64,000 nucleotides of DNA, from the NCBI GenBank assembly GCA_036365455.1, contig JAWQUS010000027.1:19518501-19582500 (forward strand). The letters run 5' to 3'. The position numbers were made by a program, and so were the translations under genes. Below, in pieces: positions 53,313-63,780 of this stretch. Position 1 is the first letter of the stretch; each line of letters opens with the position of its first letter. Below the pieces are notes generated by a model that saw nothing but the letters and a program-made list of their open reading frames with translations, did no database searches and was not told the DNA's origin. Origin of the DNA: Macrosoma leucophasiata. Its lineage: Eukaryota > Arthropoda > Insecta > Lepidoptera > Hedylidae.

Positions 53313-53530
53313 CATTCACATCTATACAAATTGTAAAACAAAGTCTCCCTCGGTATCCTTCTTTGTCTGTCTGTTCGCGATAAACTAAAGTATTTACCGC
53401 ACGGATTTTAATGAGATTTTCATCCCTTACAATGCGGTAATTGGAAAGCTATTTAGCTATTTAGATCAATTTGTTACTTTAAGCATTTCATGTACTTACA
53501 TTTTTTTAATACAGCACATTATTTTTATCT
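53313..53530. other. No gene seen
   Basis: 'tctgtctgttcgcgataaac' and 'cacggattttaatgagattt' suggest a worn dispersed repeat. Confidence 0.35.
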
Positions 53531-53817
53531 ACTGGTGGTAGAGCTCCAGTGATGGAGCTCGCTGTCGTAGGCACCACCGCATTACCTAATATAGTTGCTG
53601 ATAAATGGTAATGTTCAGCAATATCGTGCTCCGGTCAAATGGTAATGTACGGCCCTGTAATTTCCGGCACAGAGGCATAACACCTTAGGCTTCAGGAGTG
53701 GCAACGCATCTTCATTTTGACATCCGGCCATTGTGTGAGTGTCTATGGGCTGCAGTCATCATTTAACATCAATGTAAACTGCATGCTTGTTTGCCAATTT
53801 TATTACATAAAAAAAAA
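53531..53817 (+). repeat. SINE-A
   Basis: Full length; followed within 25 bp by another partial copy. Confidence 0.92.
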
Positions 53818-53842
53818 CAATATTTCTTCGTACCGGTAAATG

Positions 53843-53985
53843 ACATGTTCAGCACTATCGTATTCCGGTTAGATGGTTATGTATGGCGCCAATAACATCA
53901 AAGTCTCAGGAATGGCGACGCACTTGCGTATTGACCTCTGGTTTTGGTGATGTTTAAAGGCAGTCATCACATAACTATCCATGTA
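53843..53985 (+). repeat. SINE-A middle part
   Basis: Older subfamily, from 'atgttcagcactatcg' to 'ggcagtcatcacataac'. Both ends lost. Confidence 0.75.
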
Positions 53986-54474
53986 AGTTGTTGTTTCCCT
54001 TCGTATCATGAAAAGTGAACCCTAAGTTTGTATGCCAATTTTAAGGTTTAAAAATAAATGCCGGAAAGAATTCAGAAATGGAATAATCATAGACATTATT
54101 ACACCTCAATATTCAAATCACAATATGGAATTTCTCGGGAATTTTCCATTATTATAACAGAGTATCGTATATATGTATTCACCAGTCATGGAGACAATCC
54201 GTCTTGATTGGACGCAAGACAATCTCACGGACAAATTGACATGAGTAATTAATTTATAATCCCATACACAATGGGCTAGTATTAATTAATATTCCAGCTT
54301 GTGGTTAGGTAGTATTAATTAAAAATTGATCTACAATGTATGTATATAAAAGCGGTTTAGATATTTCGAATTTCGGATACCAAATAAATTGGGTGGTTAT
54401 GTGGATTCTCATTTGATTAGTACATTGTTATTTACCTTAATTAATCATACTAAAATATTTATATACTAGCTGTG
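53986..54474. other. No gene seen
   Basis: AT-rich. The phrase 'agtattaattaa' occurs twice near 54275 and 54312. Confidence 0.4.
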
Positions 54475-54774
54475 CTCACAATTACGTCCGCGTAGATACT
54501 GAACAATTATTTTATTAAGTTCTACGCGGATGAATTCGCAGGCACAGCTATTCTAAATTAAATACGTTTATGTAAACAGCATTCAAGATTTGTTTTAAAA
54601 GTTTTGAAGCAGTGCTTGAAGGTAATTTTCAATTGACCATAACCTCTTTTTTGCAACCGATTTTGACGAAACAAAGTTTTGTCAACGCTTCTAATTATAT
54701 TATTATGTAATCCACCTGTGAAAACTGCGTTCAAATCCGTTGAGTATTTTTGAACGTATCAGACAGACAGATAG
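54475..54774 (-). mobile_element. Helitron, minus strand, 5' end replaced
   Basis: CTAG at 54475-54478, with terminal hairpin arms 'acgtccgcgtagatac' and 'tctacgcggatgaattcg'. Continues to 'caaatccgttgagtattttt' and 'cagacagacagata', where a SINE-A fragment begins. The right end is not identified. Confidence 0.6.
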
Positions 54775-54899
54775 TAGGCCTCAGGAGTGGAACGCATCTG
54801 CATTTTGACCTAGGTCTTTGTATAAGTGTTTATAGGCTGCAGTCATCACTTAACATCGATGTGAACTGCATGCATGTTTGCCACTACCATTACATAAAA
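54775..54899 (+). repeat. SINE-A 3' part
   Basis: Starts mid-element at 'taggcctcaggagtgg' and runs to 'attacataaaag'. Confidence 0.85.
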
Positions 54900-55028
54900 G
54901 AAAATAAAGGAAGAGTTCGGTAATAACCAACGAACTACATTACTGATTGTATTTTTTTTATGTAAAGTGCGAATAGTTACATTAGCTTTCTATATTTATA
55001 TTTATTTGGCTGTCATATTTAAGTGATT

Positions 55029-55381
55029 GTTCTATATTATTTCGCATTAACGCATGCTTGTGAAATATATTTTATTTAAAGAGAAATGGAAAGAAAAATT
55101 TGACTTCAGGCGAGACTCGAACTCGCGGCCTACTGGGAATCTAGTCCAGCGGCTCTTCCAATTGAGCTGCTGAAGTCCTGCCCGATTTGTCAAATCTTTC
55201 CTTCACATTTATTGCATCGCTTTATGGTAGCAGCAGCGCCATCTATTGCCAACTATGCTAGTTAGGCAGGACTCCAGTAGCTCAATTGGAAGAGCGGCTG
55301 GACTAGATTTCCGATTAGTAGGCCGCGAGTTCGAGTCTCGCCTGAAGTCAAATTTTTCTTTCCATTTCTCTTTAAATAAAA
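55029..55381. mobile_element. SINE-D inverted pair with 15-bp target duplication
   Basis: A minus-oriented unit (tail first, tRNA-like head at about 55100-55180, then 'ccatctattgccaactatgc') meets at about 55267 a plus-oriented head ('ggactccagtagctcaattgg'), which runs into the tail 'tttccatttctctttaaat'. Both outer ends are tails. Flanked by CATATTTAAGTG-A/G-TT (55014-55028 and 55382-55396, one mismatch). The plus head has 5 extra bases in its anticodon arm. Confidence 0.8.
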
Positions 55382-55566
55382 CATATTTAAGTGGTTATGT
55401 ATAAACTTTATATTTTTTTTATAATATACTTATAATTTTTCTTTCGAGATTTTTTATTATTTTGAGTGTGCTACGAACGTAAGATTATTATCTAATTTTT
55501 TTATCTACACTATCATACATATATTTATTGCTATATAGTTTATTTAGTAGGTACATACATTAACAT
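55382..55566. other. No gene seen
   Basis: AT-rich. Confidence 0.4.
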
Positions 55567-55711
55567 CTTAGGAATCGGCGTGCATGTATGAAGAGAATGA
55601 TGAAGGTAGACGAGGCACGAGAGGTTTGTCAGAACCGGGATGTCTGGCGCTCTACACTCTCTGCCTACCCCGTTAGGGACCTGGCGTGAAGATACATACA
55701 TACATACATAC
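55567..55711 (+). mobile_element. RTE 3' end with (TACA)n tail
   Basis: Reads ...NRRACMKRMMKVDEAREVCQ then DVWRSTLSAYPVRDLA, stop, 'agatac' and ATACATACATACATAC. It is the plus-strand counterpart of 58780-59202 and shows the repeat tail clearly. Confidence 0.85.
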
Positions 55712-55734
55712 AATAACTATATTGTTATGTAACT

Positions 55735-56002
55735 GACTGACATCCGTGGAACTCAGGGCCCCAGATGAAAATCAGCGTCAAGTAGACAGGTAATATCTGC
55801 TTGGCATAAGCTGATCTGGGTACCCTTTTGGATCGACCATGAGACATACCTGTCTGTTTAACTACCTGTCTGTAATATCAAATTGTTTATTTAGAATATA
55901 TTGTCATTTCGTGTGTAATTTTTGTTTAATGTTATACTTTGTGTCTCTGTGTTGTCCGAATAAAGAAATTCTATTCTATTCTATTCTATTCTATTCTATT
56001 CT
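55735..56002 (+). mobile_element. LINE 3' tail with (ATTCT)n end
   Basis: 'gatgaaaatcagcgtcaag', 'aagctgatctgggtacccttt', 'accatgagac', then 'gtctctgtgttgtccgaata' and six to seven ATTCT units (55964-56002). The longest member of this tail family. Confidence 0.7.
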
Positions 56003-56474
56003 TTCCAGGGGGCTCAGTACATTAGCTTTCTATATACTCGTATATGTATAACGTTGTTTGTTTCATGTAATTAGCATCTTCATGACTTTGATCAAAGCTT
56101 TTATCGCTACGTGTTCGGTTAAATCCCGCTCACCAACATTCAAACTGTCACTGAAGTTTGCGACGTGACGCTGATAGCGTAAGAGCGAACAGCATAATGT
56201 TGTGTTTATGATATTGTTTGAAAATAATGAAAAATAACAGTACTTACTAAGAAAATTAAAAAATCGTTAAAAAAAAAGTTGGTAAGTCCCATATATATAT
56301 ATGAGCAATTATCCTTAATTTTGTACAAATATTCGAAAAACTACCGGGCGGTCACTTATCCCTGGGACACACTGTATAATAGATCACTCTGATTTTATGT
56401 AGATAATTATAGGATACAGTATTACTTAGTATCAATGAGAACTGTATGTTTGTTTACAAATTCAGTGCTTTATG
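56003..56474. other. No gene seen
   Basis: Unassigned. 56310-56380 ('ttttgtacaaatattcgaaaaa', 'cggtcacttatccctgggac') matches 8600-8650 in inverted orientation, so it belongs to a low-copy repeat. Confidence 0.45.
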
Positions 56475-56775
56475 TTTTTTTTTTATGTCATCAAAGTAGT
56501 AAACAAGCATGCAGTTCCCATTGATGTAATTGTTCATTTTATTTAAGTGATGACTGCAGCCTATAGACACCTACACAAAGACCAGAGGTCAAAATGCAAA
56601 TGCGTTACCACTTCTGAGGCCTAAGATGTTATGCCTTTGTGCCGGAAATTACAGGGCCGTACATTACCACCTGACCGGAACACGATAGTGCTGAACACTA
56701 CCATTTAGCGGCAAGTAAATTTGCCTTTGTGGTGCCTACGCTCGCGAGCTCCGCCATTGGAGCTCTACCACCAGT
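56475..56775 (-). repeat. SINE-A with a 20-bp insertion
   Basis: Between 'cattgatgt' and 'taagtgatgact' an AT-rich 'aattgttcattttattt' is added. Confidence 0.9.
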
Positions 56776-57132
56776 TGAATATACAAACAATCTACAAACA
56801 TCAACATAACATCAAAACGGACTGTTAATTTCCATACGCTTAACCGTATAAAACTATTCGAACAAAATAATTGTAGAGGTAGATGAGTTTCATAAAATGG
56901 TGTGTATCTTAGAAAAACAGAGCTTATGGTAAATATTAATTTGCTAACGTTATTAACATGAAAATGAATGTAATTATACATCATACAATCTACTCGACTT
57001 TGATCAACTTTTATCTCCGAACAAACGGGTTTTGTTGGATATTTCTTCTGACGCACTTTCCGACATTCTAACTGTCACTTCAAGATTGGAAAGCGATAGA
57101 TCAAGAGCAAGCATTCAAAATATTGAATGTGA
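56776..57132. other. Unassigned; 106-residue minus-strand reading
   Basis: The reading at 56736-57056 begins outside and ends in SINE-A. It is not recognised and not supported as a gene. Confidence 0.4.
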
Positions 57133-57402
57133 TTTTTTTCTGTTATGGTAGTGGTAAATAGGCATTCTGTTCACATAGATATTAAGTGACGACTGCAGCC
57201 TATAGACATCTACCAAAAAACCAAAGGTCAAATTTAGATATCTTCAGGTCTTAAATGTTTTTTCGTCTCTGTGATAGAAATAACGTGGTCATACATTACA
57301 ATTTAACCGTAACATGATACCGCTGAGCACTACCATTTGGCGGAAGATAGATTAAGTAAAGCGGTATTAGCTACACTTTTGAATTCCAACACTGGAGCTG
57401 TT
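57133..57402 (-). repeat. SINE-A, old
   Basis: Many substitutions, but the order is complete from 'gttatggtagtggtaaat' to 'caacactggagct'. Confidence 0.8.
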
Positions 57403-57464
57403 AGAGAAAAGAAAATTTCTGAAAAAAAAAACTTGGATTATCACCACATTATATTCTCTAGCAT

Positions 57465-57525
57465 CTGGCGCACCAATCTCTCTGCCTACCCCGTTATGGA
57501 CCTGGCCTGAACATGCATACATATA
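57465..57525 (+). mobile_element. RTE 3'-end scrap
   Basis: 'tctctgcctaccccgttatgg' and 'acctggcctgaacatgcatac' match the last codons of the 58.8-kb RTE. Confidence 0.6.
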
Positions 57526-58779
57526 TTTTCATGAAGTCTGTGGATGCGAGTCTTTCTCGCGCTTGGTCGGTTTATTGTTTTTCAAATATTGTCGGACGTA
57601 CGCAACTGTTCTGGAAATGAAATGATACTTTTGTGGCAATTTGTCCATAACCATTTAATCTCATTCATAAAGTTTGTCATTTGCTTAGTTTTAACAAATA
57701 AACCAATTAAATTCTGACGCCTACTCCTAAACTAAGATGAATATTCCTTGGAAGCTTTGTGTGGCACTGTCATTCACAAGCGTCAGAAAAGTAATTTGAA
57801 AGTAACGTAAGAGTTTAATTTGTAAACACCGTGTAAATGTAAATAATAATTGTTTTGTTGTTCCTGTTCAAAATGTATGTTTGTAGGACTAGCTCGTGTT
57901 TTGTTTTGTTTAAGAACGAAAGGCTGTAGAGAACTGTTTTTATTTTAATGTTACCTTTTTTATTCCGACAATTATTTATACATTTTTGTGTATTCATTTC
58001 AACAATGTACCAATTTTATATTGATTCAGAAAAAATATCTCTTTCTTTTCTAAAGTTATGTTGTTCGTGTTCAAAACATCTATTCTGATGTGTTCGTGTT
58101 TTGTTTTGATAACGAAGAAAAGTGCGTAAACATTTCTTTATTGTTTTTGACATTTTATTTGATGTGCTAAAATAAGTTGTTTTTTTATTATTTTTCAGTG
58201 TTTAAATATAAGAATTACGCAAATAAAACATTTTATTCAATCGAGAAATTAAATATTTCATTATGAAGTTGTTGTTTCACATACATTTTCGGATTTTCCC
58301 TTTATACGAGTAGTGTGCTTAAATAATAAATCTAATTATCTGAATTACATACAACGTCGTAATAACGTAAATGTTTAATAATTGATTAATATGTAAATCC
58401 CTACTTTCCTACTTAATATTATAAACGCGAAAAGACTGCCCGAGCATGGCTACATACTAAGAGTGCCCGAGCATGGCTACGGACAGACAGACGGACGGAG
58501 GGACATGGCGAAACTATAAGGGTTTCAACTTAGTAGGATGCGAAACCCTAAAAATTTGCTCACAAGATTAACTCCAGAACTGAGATGAGATCTGTGTATT
58601 ATACGGGCTTAGAATCTCACACTAACGTCCGTTTATTCCCCTAGATGGCGTGCATCCAAGACTAGTTACCCCAAGTAAAAAAAAAGACAATAAATCAATA
58701 TATCAGCATAACCACAACCTAATTATCTTTTGTACATATATGAACACATTATCTGCATATTTTTGTGAAACTATACAGT
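57526..58779. other. Unassigned 1.25 kb with repeat scraps
   Basis: 58410-58435 resembles a Helitron 5' end ('tacttaatattataaacgcgaaa'). 58438-58480 holds 'gcccgagcatggctac' twice. 58488-58555 is the GACA-run/'gaaactataagggtt' repeat. No gene. Confidence 0.45.
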
Positions 58780-59202
58780 ATGTATGTATCTTCACGCCAG
58801 GTCCCTAACGGGGTAGGCAGAGAGTGTAGAGCGCCAGACATCCCGGTTCTGACAAACCTCTCGTGCCTCGTCTACCTTCATCATTCTCTTCATACATGCA
58901 CGCCGATTCCTAAGACTTTTGACCCCACCATCAGACAGAACTCGACCTATTTGGTCATGGTAGGTCAGCCTTGGTCTTCCTGGGCCTCTGCAACCATCCA
59001 CATTCGCATTGTATATCTGTTTAGTCATTCGCTCATTCGACATTCTTTCTATATGCCCGAACCATCGGAGCATGCCTTTTTTCATTTTTACACCAATACT
59101 ATCATTCACACAAAGTCTCTTTCTTACATCTTCATTTCTAACGCGATCGGTGAGTGATACAGTCAGAACTATACAGTCATATTCAAAAGTGGCTAACAAC
59201 AT
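58780..59202 (-). pseudogene. RTE-type LINE C-terminal fragment, longest copy
   Basis: Open for 136 residues: LTDRVRNEDVRKRLCVNDSI, KKGMLRWFGHIERMSNERMT, GCRGPGRPRLTYHDQIGRVL, MKRMMKVDEAREVCQNRDVW, then STLSAYPVRDLA and a stop, followed by a (TATG)n-type tail. The LRWFGHIERM block followed by GRPR is the usual end of RTE-like reverse transcriptases. The endonuclease and catalytic core are absent, so it is a 5'-truncated copy. The 130-residue plus-strand reading across it is a shadow. Confidence 0.85.
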
Positions 59203-59214
59203 AGAATAGTAAAC

Positions 59215-59400
59215 AAAACAAATTGAGTTGTAAATCGAAACCGCGGTTTTTGACCACCTGTAACATTAGTACAGTCGTAATCACTATCTGCCAATCGTAA
59301 ATACGTATCCGCGAAAATAGGAGCGGCAAATGATGCGGTTTCTGTATGCCTGCCACAATTTTAGTGCGTTCCATCCATATTTATTGGTAAGCGAAATTGA
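59215..59400 (+). repeat. Relative of the 326-bp tandem unit
   Basis: 'acaaaacaaattgagttg', 'gaccacctgtaacattag', 'tctgccaatcgtaaatac' and 'ccgcgaaaatag' align with the unit at 62086-63182. Single copy here. Confidence 0.75.
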
Positions 59401-59895
59401 AGGGCTATATATTCGATAACGATGGTGCTTTTTGCTCATTATGTTGAGAAGCTGAAGATTAGTCACAAGCATGCTATTTAGAATTCGTAGAAATGTTAAC
59501 GCTGCTGTTAAAATCCTGGGTTTAATTAATCTTAATCCCTCAGCTTGCGAGCAAAATATGACAATTGTTTTCAAATTGTTCGTGGCCGATATCAGCCAAC
59601 TGCGGAGATTATCGTCACGTTCCACTGGCCACCCCACCGCCTACGAGCAGATGTTTTTTCTACTGGAAGAGAATTCTGCTATTAGTACAGTCAGACAATT
59701 GAATAATGGTGGTAAAACCATTCCAATGCGGCGGTAGTACGTGCAATAACGCAAGATGGAAAGCAACGTCCTGTGATAAAACTACCGCCAATGTGATCGC
59801 CAATCCGCATGCCAAGTGTGGCGAATGTGGCATATTCCGGGGAGGTTTTGGTCTAGCACTGGACATATTTCGGCGGATATGATGAATTTTAAGTG
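59401..59895 (+). other. Unassigned, ending in an RTE 3' end
   Basis: An 88-residue reading at 59471-59737 is not recognised. 59798-59885 ('gccaatccgcatgccaag', 'ccggggaggttttggtctag', 'cactggacatatttcggcgg') is an RTE-family tail like that at 43780-43965. Confidence 0.5.
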
Positions 59896-60066
59896 TGTAT
59901 CTTCACGCCTGGTTCCTAACGGGATAGGCAGAGAGTGTAAAGCGCCTGTCTCGGTCCTGACACACCTCCCTAATGCGCCATCTACCTTCCTCATTCTCTT
60001 CATACGAGTACATGCACGCCGATTTGCCGACAGTACTCGACCTATTTGGTCATGGTAAGTCAGTCT
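59896..60066 (-). mobile_element. RTE 3' end, diverged
   Basis: 'tgtatcttcacgcctggtt' to 'tttggtcatggtaagtcag'. Several indels break the frame seen at 58780-59202. Confidence 0.75.
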
Positions 60067-60311
60067 TGAAAATTGGATGAATTTTACTATCCTTAATATA
60101 TTCTGTCGAATGGCACAAATTGCCACGAAATAGTCTCTTTCTACAATATATATTTTTTTCTCAGTTTAATTAGCTGCGTAATGTGACTAACATCCATAAA
60201 ATTATTATAAGTGTTCTGGTGATATCATCATACGGACATTCAAAATAGACGTTGCAAATTACTGTGTGATACATTTATAACGTTTCAGTCCAATAATTCT
60301 AAAATATCTAA
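60067..60311. other. No gene seen
   Basis: Unassigned. Confidence 0.4.
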
Positions 60312-60863
60312 TCTAAACTAATATTATAAAGAGGTAATATTTTTTTGCTTGTTTGTTTGTTTGTTTGTAATGAATAGGCTCAATAACTACTGGACCGATT
60401 TTAAAAATTCTTTCACTATTCGAAAGCTACACTATTCACGGGTAACATAGGCTATATTTTATTTTGGAAAAAGTAGGGTTCCGTAAGATATTTGGGTTTT
60501 TCAGACACAAGGTGTAAAAAATTAACCAGAAAAGTTACTTATTTTGCGTACGCTGCCTAAAACTATAAAAGATATCGAGGAATATCTTTATAGTTTATTT
60601 TACTATTCGAAAGCTACATTATTCACGGGTAACATAGGCTATATTTTATTTTGGAAAAAATCAGGTTCCGTATGATATTTGGGTTTTTCAGACACAAGGT
60701 GTAAAAAATAAACCAGAAAAGTTACTTATTTTGCGTACGCTGCCTAAAACTATAAAAGATATCGAGGAAGACTTTAGGCTACATCTATGTATAATCATCA
60801 CGCTAAGACGAATAGGAGAGGGTAGGCAACATTGCACCGCGCGAAGCCCGAGCGGGCCGCTAG
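60312..60863 (+). mobile_element. Helitron with a 187-bp internal duplication
   Basis: 5' TCTAAACTAATATTATAAAG, 3' 'gagcgggccgCTAG' followed by T. The block 'actattcgaaagctac' through 'aaaagatatcgaggaa' occurs at 60413-60582 and 60600-60769, about 97% alike. The end ('catcacgctaagacgaat', 'aggagagg') matches 13206-13414. Confidence 0.85.
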
Positions 60864-60879
60864 TACGAGTATATGTATA

Positions 60880-61127
60880 TATAAATCAATTGCTGTTCGT
60901 TAGTCTCGCTAAAACTCGAGAACGGCTGGACTTGGATAAATTGGATATTGAATGATTTTTGGAAGTCCAGGGATGGTTTAAAAGGTAAGAAAATATGAAG
61001 AAATTGAAGAGAAATAGTAAAAAGCACAATTTCAATTTTATTTCTCCATACAAATAGTCCGTGTCAATCAAACTTTTGACACATTATTCATTCTGAGGCA
61101 ATACCAAGTTTGCCAGGTCAGCTAATT
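60880..61127 (+). repeat. Dispersed repeat, uninterrupted copy
   Basis: The reverse complement of 24228-25035 without the RTE. At 61050 it reads straight through the ACTATTTG target. Confidence 0.8.
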
Positions 61128-61264
61128 TCAAATGAAAATGCAACTGGTCTTAACCAAGTCGTATATGACTTAAGTGAGTAAAAGACCATTAAATGCTACT
61201 ATAAGTTCGAAGGTATTTTTTTTTCAACTTTGAAACTAGAGGTGCAGTCCCTTTAACAATACCT

Positions 61265-61470
61265 TACAATGATCATAAACAAAACAAAATTGAATAGTGA
61301 TGTACAAGCCGTGTTTTTTGGACCACCTGTTACAAAAGTGCAGTTGTTACACTATGTACCAATCGTAAATACTAAACCGCGAAAATAGAAGCGACAAACA
61401 AAGCGGTCACTGCACGCGTACCACACTTTAGGTTCGTACCAAATTTATTGGTGCGAATAAAATGTAATGG
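61265..61470 (+). repeat. Relative of the 326-bp tandem unit
   Basis: 'gaccacctgttacaaaag', 'accaatcgtaaatact', 'ccgcgaaaatagaagcg'. More diverged than 59215-59400. Confidence 0.65.
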
Positions 61471-61592
61471 TATCGACCACGGCTAACTGAACGTTTGTGA
61501 CCGGTAGAATTATTGCTGGTAGAATAGTCGAGGAGTCTTATCTATTTGGCTCTAAAATGGTCACGTTTGACCGTAAATGTGTTTCTGTGTAT

Positions 61593-61886
61593 AAGACTTT
61601 TTCTTGTCAAGCGGATTTGCGTCCGCACGCGGATGTGGCCCGCACGCGTGTCACAAGGATCCCATTGTTTCCTATAATCTTTTCCTTTGACGCGTGGAAT
61701 CCGCGTGCGGGGTGCGGAGCATGGCTTTTTTGTGCCCAATCTGTATACGATTGTATGTGTTAGCGGTACGCACCAATTGCAACGGTGAAGATTTTTTGTT
61801 CTGCGTGTGGCTCGCATACATGTTTACCCACATGCGGGCACACCCGCGTGCGGACGCAAACCCGCTTGTCTGGAAAAAGGCCCTTA
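61593..61886. mobile_element. CG-rich TIR element (possibly hAT-type MITE)
   Basis: The ends are inverted over about 38 bp: 'ttttcttgtcaagcgg' then TTGCGTCCGCACGCGG, against CCGCGTGCGGACGCAA then 'cccgcttgtctggaaaaagg'. The CGCACGCG/CGCGTGCG words recur inside. The outer sequence AAGGGCCTTTTTCC resembles hAT ends, but no 8-bp duplication was found. The five 75-91-residue readings across it are shadows. Confidence 0.65.
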
Positions 61887-62085
61887 ATGGATATTTCAAG
61901 CCTCGCCTAAAGGGGGTAACATGCGTCTAATCTTGCAAATTACAAATCACAAAAAAACCGCTTGTATTACATAAATGCATTTTGTCATTTTAGTAACTAT
62001 CATGGACTTTATTGCCGTAGCTCTTGAACTCCACCACTCTAGGGATAGGTTAACATTACTTTGTCACTTGCCGTTAATTGGTAGA
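61887..62085. other. No gene seen
   Basis: Unassigned. Confidence 0.4.
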
Positions 62086-63182
62086 TTTTCTAACGTCTAC
62101 AGCGTTATGGTGTTATAAATAATAGGCAATTATTATGATGAAAGTCGTTTAAAAACAATATCACTGAAAATGTCGAAATTCACACGTTACGTTTTGAACA
62201 AAATGTACGGTCTCGTTCAAAAGTGGTTTGGCAATATTAATAAACCAACAAAACAAATTGGGTTGTAAAACCGCGCTTTTAACCACCTGTAACATTAGCA
62301 CAGTCGTAATCAGTGTCTGCCAATCGTAAATACTTGACCGCAAAAATAGATGCAATAAAGAACTTGGTCAGTTCATGCGCACTACAATTTTATTGGATAC
62401 TTTCCATGTTTATTTTCTAACGTCTACAGCGTTATGGTGTTTTAAGTAATAGGCAATTATTATGATGAAAGTCGCTTAAAAACAATATCACTGAAAATGT
62501 CGAAATTCACACGTTACATTTTGAACAAAATGTACGGTCGCGTTCAAAAGTGGTTGGCAATATTAATAAACCAACAAAACAAATTGGGTTGTAAAACCGC
62601 GCTTTTAACCACCTGTAACATTAGCACAGTCGTAATCAGTGTCTGCCAATCGTAAATACTTGACCGCAAAAATAGATGCAATAAAGAACTTGGTCAGTTC
62701 ATGCGCACTACAATTTTATTGGATACTTTCCATGTTTATTTTCTAACGTCTACAGCGTTATGGTGTTTTAAGTAATAGGCAATTATTATGATGAAAGTCG
62801 CTTAAAAACAATATCACTGAAAATGTCGAAATTCACACGTTACATTTTGAACAAAATGTACGGTCGCGTTCAAAAGTGGTTGGCAATATTAATAAACCAA
62901 CAAAACAAATTGGGTTGTAAAACCGCGCTTTTAACCACCTGTAACATTAGCACAGTCGTAATCAGTGTCTGCCAATCGTAAATACTTGACCGCAAAAATA
63001 GATGCAATAAAGAACTTGGTCAGTTCATGCGCACTACAATTTTTGTTTTATATTATTTCGCATTAACACATGCTTGTGAACACATGCATGCTTGTGTTCG
63101 CCTGAAGTCAAAAATTTTTCTTTCCATTTTTCTTTAAATAAAATGCACTACAATTTTATTGGATACTTTCCATGTTTATTGA
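62086..63182 (+). repeat. Tandem array, three 326-bp units
   Basis: Unit starts (TAACGTCTACAGCGTTATGG) at 62091, 62418 and 62744. Units 2 and 3 are almost identical; unit 1 differs at about ten positions. Unit 3 is interrupted by the SINE-D insertion at 63044. Single relatives lie at 59215 and 61265. Confidence 0.9.
63044..63144. mobile_element. 101-bp SINE-D mini-insertion with 13-bp TSD
   Basis: The left half is the inverted SINE-D tail (TGTTTTATATTATTTCGC to 'acatgcttgtg'). After a short 'aacacatgcatgcttgtg' repeat, the right half is plus-oriented ('ttcgcctgaagtcaaa' to 'tctttaaataaaat'). The tRNA-like head is almost gone. Flanked by GCACTACAATTTT (63031-63043 and 63145-63157). The neighbouring tandem units show the unoccupied site. 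Confidence 0.9.
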
Positions 63183-63324
63183 TACGCATACAAATTGACA
63201 AAAATTGACTTTGACCTTCAATCAGATGATCATTGGGCAATATGAAAGCAGCGAAACATTTGATACAGCTTTACAAAGGTTAAACAATGAGCCTTAGAGA
63301 CTAGTCAAGTTGACAAAAAAATAA

Positions 63325-63425
63325 ACTGATAGAAAAATTTACTTCAGATGGATATCAAACCTGTGATCTACGGATAACAATCCAGGCAATTTACAACAAA
63401 ATTGAAACCTATAGGTTCCAAAATG
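63325..63425 (-). repeat. SINE-D2, diverged
   Basis: 'tttacttcagatggatatc', 'aaacctgtgatctacgg' and 'ataacaatccaggc' follow the head of 29757-29893 with many changes. Confidence 0.5.
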
Positions 63426-63475
63426 TTCCATCCATTTTTACAAAATCTTGAAATTCACTTCACTATTGCAAAACG

Positions 63476-63780
63476 TCTATAGAAATAAATAAAATTGGAG
63501 TGTCTGTTTGTTATACAAAAATAACCGCTTTTTAATAAATGCATATGTATGTATATACGGTACATATACCAAAACACAATTTTTTACTCTTTTTATCTGT
63601 CTGTCTGTCTGTTTCTTTGGGAACGGCTGGACCGATTTTGACGGTATTTTCACTGGCAGATAGCTTATGTAATAAGGAGTAACTTAGGCTAATTTTATAC
63701 TAGATGCGCCCACGACTTCATCTGGCTAGATACTGAACAATCATAAATTCTCACACGGACAAAGTCGCGGGCACAGCTAG
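63476..63780 (+). mobile_element. Non-autonomous Helitron
   Basis: TCTATAGAAATAAATAAAATT start; middle '(tctg)n' and 'ggaccgattttgacgg'; 3' 'gtcgcgggcacagCTAG' before TT. Unlike 34230-34786 it has a single copy of the 'aggctaattttat' block. Confidence 0.85.

Noticed and set aside
58765..59157. 130-residue plus-strand reading
   Set aside because: It runs antisense to the RTE C-terminal frame, which has the recognisable LRWFGHIERM and GRPR motifs.
61497..61930. Overlapping 75-91-residue readings on both strands
   Set aside because: They follow the CG-rich inverted-repeat element, which opens several frames at once.
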